This document shows positions 55,487 to 64,000 of a DNA stretch of 64,000 nucleotides, piece by piece; positions within the stretch are counted from its first letter, which is position 1, and each line of letters starts with the position of its first letter. The stretch is from Bacteroides caecimuris (lineage in GTDB: Bacteria; Bacteroidota; Bacteroidia; Bacteroidales; Bacteroidaceae): positions 2,976,001 to 3,040,000 of the forward strand of contig NZ_CP015401.2 of assembly GCF_001688725.2 (NCBI RefSeq). Reading direction: 5' to 3'. The notes beneath the pieces are model-generated. The model was not told where the DNA came from. It ran no database searches and saw only the letters and a program-made list of their open reading frames with translations. Position numbers and translations under genes: made by a program.

Positions 55487-56064
55487 TCTTCTATTTTATC
55501 TTTATTGCTTAACAAGAAATCTATATCGTCCAATCCGTTCATCAAACAAAGTTTCTTGTAAGCATTGATTTCAAAATGTTCACTTTTACCTGTCGCCTTG
55601 TTGGTGATGGTCTGTTCGGGAAGATTCACTTCCACTTCTATCTTCGGGTTTGCTTCTATCGAATTGAACAATTCTTGCAGAAACTCCTCGGTTACAACCA
55701 CCGGAAGCACAAAGTTGTTCAACTCATTATTCTTATGAATATCGGCAAAAAAGCTGGATACCACCACACGGAAACCGTAGCCGGCAATTGCCCAGGCTGC
55801 GTGTTCACGGCTGGAACCCGAACCGAAGTTCTTACCAGCCACTAATATCTGTCCGCTGTAGGTAGGGTTGTTCAACACAAAATCCTTGTTCAAGGAACCG
55901 TCTGCATTGTAACGCCAGTCACGGAAAAGGTTATCACCGAAGAATTTTTCTTCACGAGTGGTTGCTTTCAAGAAACGTGCCGGAATAATCTGGTCGGTAT
56001 CTACGTTTTCTAAAGGAAGAGGTACACAAGTACTTGTGATTATATTAAATTTTGTCTTAGCCAT
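55468..56064 (-). CDS. leuD: 3-isopropylmalate dehydratase small subunit
   Basis: A 198-residue swivelling-domain subunit that with LeuC isomerises 2- to 3-isopropylmalate. VDTDQIIPARFLK, LVAGKNFGSGSSREHAAWAI and GFRVVVSSFFADIHKNNEL are hallmarks. It starts 34 bp after leuC and its end overlaps the next gene, indicating translational coupling. Confidence 0.97.
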   Translation of the reverse strand: MAKTKFNIITSTCVPLPLENVDTDQIIPARFLKATTREEKFFGDNLFRDWRYNADGSLNKDFVLNNPTYSGQILVAGKNFGSGSSREHAAWAIAGYGFRVVVSSFFADIHKNNELNNFVLPVVVTEEFLQELFNSIEANPKIEVEVNLPEQTITNKATGKSEHFEINAYKKLCLMNGLDDIDFLLSNKDKIEEWEKKA

Positions 56065-56098
56065 CTTTTTATTTACGATTTACTATTTACGATTGAAA

Positions 56099-57493
56099 TT
56101 ACATCAGTTCTCTTGGATCGGTAATCACACCTGTCACCGCAGCAGCAGCGGCTACCAACGGACTGGCCAACAAGGTGCGTGCACCAGGTCCCTGACGTCC
56201 TTCAAAGTTACGGTTGCTGGTAGATACCGAATATTTTCCGGCAGGAATCTTATCATCGTTCATTGCCAGGCAAGCAGAACATCCCGGCTGACGAATAGCA
56301 AATCCGGCTTCTGTCAAAATCTTGTCGATTCCTTCCTTACGGATCTGTGCGTCTACCATCCATGAACCCGGAACCAGCCATGCAATTACATTCTCCGCTT
56401 TCTTGCGACCTTTCACGATGGAAGCAAATGCACGGAAATCTTCGATACGACCGTTTGTACACGCTCCGAGGAATACATAATCAATCTTTTTACCCAACAA
56501 AGATTCACCCGGTTGGAAGCCCATGTAGTCCATTGATTTCTTGAATGAAACCTGTGCTACTTCGCTCATTCCTTCCATCGTAGGAATGTGCTGTGTGATG
56601 CCCATGCCCATACCCGGATTCGTTCCGTAAGTAATCATCGGCTCAATATCAGCAGCTTCGAAACGAACTTCCTTGTCGAATACGGCATCGTCATCACTCT
56701 TCAATGTCTTCCAATATGCCAAAGCCTTGTTCCATGCTTCGCCTTGCGGAGCACTTTCACGTCCCTTGATATATTCAAAAGTCACTTCGTCCGGAGCAAC
56801 CATGCCACCACGTGCACCCATTTCGATAGAAAGGTTACAGAGGGTAAGACGTCCCTCCATTGTCAGATTGCGGATGGCAGAACCCGCATATTCTACGAAG
56901 TAACCGGTAGCACCGCTGGTAGTCATCTTGGACATCATATACAGAGCCACATCTTTTGCAGTCACCCCTTTGCCCAATTCATCGTCTACGGTGATACGCA
57001 TTGTTTTCGGTCTTGACTGAAGAATACATTGCGAAGCCAATACCATTTCCACTTCACTTGTTCCGATACCGAAAGCGATTGCTCCCATCGCACCGTGAGT
57101 AGAAGTGTGAGAGTCACCGCAGACAATCGTCATTCCCGGCAAAGTCAAACCACGTTCAGGACCTACCACATGGATAATTCCATTCTTCGGATGCATCATA
57201 CCATAGTGTGTCAAACCAAAATCCTTCGCATTCTTAGTCAACGTATCGACCTGCATTTTAGAAATCGGATCTTCAATCTCCTTATCCTGATCGTGTGTCG
57301 GTGTGTTATGGTCGGGCATACAAAATACCTTTTCCGGACGCAACACTCCGATTCCACGTTCACGCAATCCGGCAAAAGCTTGCGGACTAGTCACTTCGTG
57401 ACAATATAAGCGATCAATATAAAGCTGTGTAGGACCATCTTCCACAGTAGTGACCACGTGGGCATCCCATATCTTATCAAATAATGTATTCAT
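56099..57493 (-). CDS. leuC: 3-isopropylmalate dehydratase large subunit
   Basis: A 464-residue aconitase-family subunit with a [4Fe-4S] cluster. The three cluster cysteines are in [14 protein letters not shown] and [13 protein letters not shown]. Substrate-site segments such as [20 protein letters not shown] are conserved. Second gene of the operon, 69 bp after leuA. Confidence 0.98.
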   Translation of the reverse strand: MNTLFDKIWDAHVVTTVEDGPTQLYIDRLYCHEVTSPQAFAGLRERGIGVLRPEKVFCMPDHNTPTHDQDKEIEDPISKMQVDTLTKNAKDFGLTHYGMMHPKNGIIHVVGPERGLTLPGMTIVCGDSHTSTHGAMGAIAFGIGTSEVEMVLASQCILQSRPKTMRITVDDELGKGVTAKDVALYMMSKMTTSGATGYFVEYAGSAIRNLTMEGRLTLCNLSIEMGARGGMVAPDEVTFEYIKGRESAPQGEAWNKALAYWKTLKSDDDAVFDKEVRFEAADIEPMITYGTNPGMGMGITQHIPTMEGMSEVAQVSFKKSMDYMGFQPGESLLGKKIDYVFLGACTNGRIEDFRAFASIVKGRKKAENVIAWLVPGSWMVDAQIRKEGIDKILTEAGFAIRQPGCSACLAMNDDKIPAGKYSVSTSNRNFEGRQGPGARTLLASPLVAAAAAVTGVITDPRELM

Positions 57494-57562
57494 CTGTTTA
57501 TTTACTATTTTACTAATTACTATTTACTATTTTAAATGTCAATACGACTGTCAGTCTCTTTT

Positions 57563-59065
57563 TTATGATTTGAATTTGTTAATACAGTCAATATAAGCTT
57601 CTACGGAAGCAGCAATAATATCTGTATTAGCTCCAAAACCATAATAAATCTGGTTATCGTATTCTACCTGCATGTGTACTTTACCTACATCATCACTTCC
57701 CTTGCTGATAGCCTGAATAGTAAACTCCTTCAAAATCATGTGGCGTTCTACAATCTTCTTCAATGCTTTGATAGCTGCATCTACCGGACCGTTACCACTG
57801 GCACAAGCCTCAAACTTCTCACCGGCAATGTTCACTCCCAAACTAGCTACCGAACGAACGCCGACACCGCTCGTCACCTGCAAATAATCCAGTTTGATGC
57901 GATGATTCTGGCTACGGTCTGCGCCCGCCAATACTAAGATATCGTCATCATTAATATCTTTTTTCTTATCAGCCAACTTCAAGAACTCATCATATACCTT
58001 ATCCAGCTTTTCCTGTTCCAGATCAACTCCCAAGATAGAAAGACGATTTTTCAATGCAGCACGTCCGCTACGGGCTGTCAATACGATAGAGTTATCATCG
58101 ATACCCACATCATGCGGATCAATAATCTCATACGTCTGCACGTTCTTCAACACACCGTCCTGATGGATACCTGAAGAATGTGCGAAAGCATTACGTCCGA
58201 CAATCGCTTTATTCGGCTGTACCGGCATATTCATCAGGCTGGATACCATGCGGCTGGTCGGATAAATCTTCTGTGTATTGATATTGGTCTGAATATCTAT
58301 TTCGTGGTGACTCTTGATAATCATGGCGATTTCTTCGAGAGCAGTATTTCCGGCACGTTCGCCGATACCGTTGATGGTTACTTCCACCTGACGTGCGCCG
58401 TTCAAAACACCGGATATCGTATTGGCAGTAGCCATACCCAAGTCGTTGTGACAGTGAGTAGAAAGTATGGCATTATCAATGCCGTCTACATGGTCAATCA
58501 GGTATTTTATCTTAGCACCATATTCTGAAGGTAAGCAATAACCCGTTGTATCAGGAATATTCACTACGGTAGCTCCTGCTTTGATAACAGCTTCCACCAC
58601 ACGTGCCAAATATTCGTTATCCGTACGACCTGCGTCTTCCGCATAAAACTCTACATCGTCCACAAAACGGCGGGCGTATTTCACGGCAGCTACCGCACGT
58701 TCGATAATCTCTTCACGATTCGAATTGAATTTATATTTAATGTGCGAATCAGAAGTACCGATACCAGTATGAATACGTTTATGTTTAGCAAATCTCAGTG
58801 CATCTACAGCAACATCAATATCTTTTTGAACTGCACGTGTCAAAGCACAGATAGTAGGCCAAGTCACCGCTTTTGAAATCTCAATCACTGAATTAAAATC
58901 TCCCGGACTCGAAATGGGGAATCCGGCTTCAATCACGTCTACTCCCAACGCTTCCAATGCCTTTGCTACCTGAATCTTCTCTACTGTATTCAACTGGCAT
59001 CCCGGAACTTGCTCTCCATCCCTTAACGTGGTATCGAAAATAAATAACCTATTGTCCATATTCAA
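57563..59065 (-). CDS. leuA: 2-isopropylmalate synthase
   Basis: A 500-residue enzyme that condenses acetyl-CoA with 2-oxoisovalerate, the first step of leucine synthesis and the usual target of leucine feedback. [47 protein letters not shown] and [13 protein letters not shown] are typical; the C-terminal allosteric domain begins near residue 390. First structural gene behind the attenuator at 59091-59234. All leu genes needed after 2-oxoisovalerate are encoded in this operon. Confidence 0.97.
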   Translation of the reverse strand: MNMDNRLFIFDTTLRDGEQVPGCQLNTVEKIQVAKALEALGVDVIEAGFPISSPGDFNSVIEISKAVTWPTICALTRAVQKDIDVAVDALRFAKHKRIHTGIGTSDSHIKYKFNSNREEIIERAVAAVKYARRFVDDVEFYAEDAGRTDNEYLARVVEAVIKAGATVVNIPDTTGYCLPSEYGAKIKYLIDHVDGIDNAILSTHCHNDLGMATANTISGVLNGARQVEVTINGIGERAGNTALEEIAMIIKSHHEIDIQTNINTQKIYPTSRMVSSLMNMPVQPNKAIVGRNAFAHSSGIHQDGVLKNVQTYEIIDPHDVGIDDNSIVLTARSGRAALKNRLSILGVDLEQEKLDKVYDEFLKLADKKKDINDDDILVLAGADRSQNHRIKLDYLQVTSGVGVRSVASLGVNIAGEKFEACASGNGPVDAAIKALKKIVERHMILKEFTIQAISKGSDDVGKVHMQVEYDNQIYYGFGANTDIIAASVEAYIDCINKFKS

Positions 59066-59090
59066 TGTATATTATATAATTATTAGCATT

Positions 59091-59127
59091 AAAAAAGCCT
59101 TTCACACTTGGAAGTGAGAAAGGCTTT
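59091..59127 (-). terminator. Attenuator terminator in the leu leader
   Basis: On the minus strand AAAGCCTTTC (plus 59127-59118) pairs with GAAAGGCTTT (59103-59094) with an additional CAC/GTG pairing above a mismatch, then TTTTTT (59096-59091). It lies between the leader peptide and leuA. Its apical part CTCACTTCC (59118-59110) is complementary to GGAAGTGAG (59171-59163) at the end of the leader peptide. Confidence 0.85.
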
Positions 59128-59150
59128 CACATATTTTCATTTATACACAT

Positions 59151-59234
59151 TTATGCGCAGCACTCACTTCCACTAACCTTTGATAGTAGAATAATAATAC
59201 CGCATAGTAGAATATGTATAAACATTTGGTTCAT
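59151..59234 (-). CDS. Leader peptide of the leu operon (27 codons)
   Basis: A short frame begins about 25-30 nt after the predicted transcription start and ends with TAA before the terminator. It encodes 27 residues of which five are Ile, four Leu and one Val, mainly in the block FIHILLCGIIILLSKV (residues 5-20). All four Leu codons are CTA, a rarely used codon in Bacteroides, in two tandem pairs. Ribosome stalling in this block would leave GGAAGTGAG (59171-59163, codons 22-24) free to pair with the terminator loop region, whereas reading to the stop would cover it. This is the classical layout of translational attenuation; it is read from the sequence and not yet shown by experiment. Confidence 0.8.
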   Translation of the reverse strand: MNQMFIHILLCGIIILLSKVSGSECCA

Positions 59235-59263
59235 TTCTTGTCTCTTTTATAGTTTTAACGATG

Positions 59264-59294
59264 CAAAGATATGGATTATTTCTTTACCACCAAA
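59264..59294 (-). promoter_or_regulatory. Promoter of the leu operon
   Basis: Minus strand TTTG (plus 59291-59294), 19 bp, TATCTTTG (plus 59264-59271). A nearly ideal Bacteroides promoter just upstream of the leader peptide. Confidence 0.8.
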
Positions 59295-59460
59295 TAATAC
59301 GTTACTTTTTTATCGAAAATAATATCATTTCATAAGTTAAAGTCGCTTTTTACCAAAAATATATCACAAATAGAGACCTATATTTCATTAAACGAAAAGA
59401 GGGAGCAGAATGTTTTCAACATCCTCTCCCTCATCTTCTTTATTGTTCTAAATCAATAGA

Positions 59461-59733
59461 TTACTTCTTATCGCAACATTCTTTCTTTTCTGCGCAATCT
59501 GCTTTTTTATCGCAATCTGCTTTTTTGTCGCAAGCAGTAGCACAAGAATCTTTAGCCTGGCAGCAAGATTCTTTAGCTTGACAACAAGAATCAGATTCAA
59601 CAACAGCTTCTACTGTTTTTACAGTTGTTTCTTCACCTTCAGAAGCAGCGTTAGTAGTTTTGTTACCAGCACAAGACATCATTGCAAAAGAAAATGTTAC
59701 TGCTACAGCAGCCAAAAATAATTTAGTTTTCAT
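59461..59733 (-). CDS. Small cysteine-rich lipoprotein
   Basis: A 90-residue protein with a lipobox AMMSCAGN and, after a Thr/Glu-rich linker, a C-terminal region of about 42 residues with ten cysteines in repeated units (SCCQAKE SCCQAKD; ADCDKK ADCAEKK ECCDKK). The repeats are also visible in DNA: CGCAATCTGCTTTTTT at 59493-59508 and 59511-59526 with an 18-bp period. Such a tail could bind metal or be held by disulfides outside the cytoplasm. I do not recognise a named family. The second ATG (MKTKLFL) is used as start since it gives a normal signal. It has its own promoter and lies between the leu operon and rRNA genes. Confidence 0.75.
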   Translation of the reverse strand: MKTKLFLAAVAVTFSFAMMSCAGNKTTNAASEGEETTVKTVEAVVESDSCCQAKESCCQAKDSCATACDKKADCDKKADCAEKKECCDKK

Positions 59734-59779
59734 ACCTTTCAAATTTGCTTTAAACGTTTAATAAAATAATTGTCGGTCG

Positions 59780-59811
59780 CAAATATAGTACATTTTTTGC
59801 AAAGTTCCAAA
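59780..59811 (-). promoter_or_regulatory. Promoter of the cysteine-rich lipoprotein gene
   Basis: Minus strand TTTG (plus 59808-59811), 20 bp, TATATTTG (plus 59780-59787). Full matches to both boxes. Confidence 0.7.
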
Positions 59812-59818
59812 ACACCGA

Positions 59819-59852
59819 AATCCCCTTGACTCATTCCTGAATCAAGGGGATT
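59819..59852 (-). terminator. Terminator of the rRNA operon
   Basis: AATCCCCTTGA (59819-59829) and TCAAGGGGATT (59842-59852) form an 11-bp perfect stem just after 5S rRNA; on the minus strand it is followed by TCGGTGTTTTGG. It precedes the lipoprotein promoter. Confidence 0.75.
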
Positions 59853-59863
59853 CTTCTTTAAAA

Positions 59864-59971
<108 letters not shown>

Positions 59972-60065
59972 ATAAGGTTATGACATGATGAAAAGTAAAA
60001 TATAAAGTATTATTCTCAAAAGAATAATCCGCTAAACGTATATACCCAACCGGTACATATTTGAA

Positions 60066-62944
<2,879 letters not shown>

Positions 62945-63101
62945 AAACGTTCTGTCCGTGTATTGGTATTGGTGTGGAATCGCTTCCGGCCGCCAATATT
63001 GCATACCCGGACACGTACGGTTTGATATATACTTTTAGCTCTTACTTTTTATTTTACTTCTTGTACATCATGTCAAAGATCGTTTCTCTTTTCAGAGACT
63101 G
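62945..63101 (-). other. Spacer between 23S rRNA and tRNA-Ala
   Basis: No gene. The part next to 23S (62945-62990) takes part in the processing stem with the 3' flank at 60060-60072. Confidence 0.5.
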
Positions 63102-63175
63102 TGGAGAATAACGGATTCGAACCGTTGACCCTCTGCGTGCAAGGCAGATGCTCTAGCCAGCTGAGCTAATCCCCC
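63102..63175 (-). tRNA. tRNA-Ala (anticodon TGC)
   Basis: A 74-nt cloverleaf in the 16S-23S spacer: acceptor GGGGGAT against ATTCTCC, D-arm GCTCAGCTGGCTAGAGC, anticodon loop CTTGCAC with TGC, T-arm with GGTTCGAATCC. CCA is not encoded. Confidence 0.95.
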
Positions 63176-63190
63176 AAAAGAGTTTCGGAG

Positions 63191-63264
63191 TAGTCCCAGG
63201 CAGAGTTGAACTGCCGACCTCTACATTATCAGTGTAGCGCTCTAACCAACTGAGCTATAGGACT
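63191..63264 (-). tRNA. tRNA-Ile (anticodon GAT)
   Basis: A 74-nt cloverleaf: acceptor AGTCCTA against TGGGACT with discriminator A, D-arm GCTCAGTTGGTTAGAGC, anticodon loop CTGATAA with GAT, T-arm GCAGTTCAACTCTGC. It lies 15 bp upstream of tRNA-Ala in the direction of transcription. The usual spacer tRNA pair of Bacteroides rRNA operons. Confidence 0.95.
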
Positions 63265-63424
63265 AGTTCAACCTTGTCTACCTGTGCGTTAGACTCGGCT
63301 TCTTGTTTCTCTTGTTTATCTCTATCTATACTTCTATAGATGGTTGATCTATATCTTATAAATAAACAAGTACCAGTAGTACAAAAACAGAACCTTGAAA
63401 AAGCCATCATTACGGCATCTCTCC

Positions 63425-64000
<576 letters not shown>

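Overview
The window looks like chromosomal DNA of a gut Bacteroides, probably of the B. thetaiotaomicron/ovatus group. Genes mostly lack Shine-Dalgarno sequences and instead sit behind the Bacteroides promoter signature (-33 TTTG, about 19-21 bp, -7 TAnnTTTG). Many proteins are lipoproteins or outer-membrane proteins, two GH29 alpha-L-fucosidases are present, and an rRNA operon of the order 16S-tRNA-Ile-tRNA-Ala-23S-5S enters from the right on the minus strand. From memory, the gene order resembles the BT_18xx region of B. thetaiotaomicron, but no species assignment can be made without a search.

Layout. 1-7.8 kb: the end of an outer-membrane-like protein, a GH29 fucosidase lipoprotein, a 1.2 kb gene-free stretch full of inverted repeats, a PAS-LuxR regulator convergent with a TonB-receptor-like barrel protein, and a GNAT acetyltransferase. 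8-14 kb: the etfB-etfA-acyl-CoA dehydrogenase operon, free-methionine-sulfoxide reductase, cbpA-cbpM co-chaperone pair and a small winged-helix protein. 14.2-16.9 kb: a decayed pyruvate-oxidase fragment, then a DUF2157/DUF4401/GDYXXLXY membrane operon. 17-22.5 kb: an OmpA-like protein and a large collagen-repeat lipoprotein of the phase-variable S-layer type, behind a 303-bp invertible promoter and a tyrosine recombinase. 22.6-30.7 kb: groES-groEL, a structured gene-poor interval, and the [FeFe]-hydrogenase gene with all three maturases (hydE, hydG, hydF). 30.7-42.3 kb: an S9 peptidase, a REP-like hairpin cluster, hisS, an AT-rich pair of unknown lipoproteins, a zinc metallopeptidase, the second GH29 fucosidase and fur-purA. 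42.4-52.7 kb: a DNA-alkylation-repair-like protein with dipeptidyl peptidase III, an AraC-type regulator, recQ, a 29-bp perfect palindrome, a TPR protein, cysK, an LTA-synthase-like protein and a PAP2 phosphatase. 52.8-59.3 kb: the leucine operon leuA-leuC-leuD-second LeuA-like synthase-leuB. 59.4-64 kb: a cysteine-rich small lipoprotein and the rRNA operon.

The two most informative regulatory systems are: (1) the invertible promoter at 21276-21578, bounded by perfect 20-bp inverted repeats, whose promoter in this sequence points away from the S-layer gene (OFF) and towards the 3' end of its own recombinase; and (2) an attenuator in front of leuA, consisting of a promoter, a 27-codon leader peptide very rich in Ile and Leu, a segment complementary to the terminator loop, and an intrinsic terminator. 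Other items worth a look are the palindromes and repeat clusters in intergenic DNA, an inverted repeat upstream of groES, direct repeats upstream of the barrel receptor, and the AT-rich lipoprotein pair.
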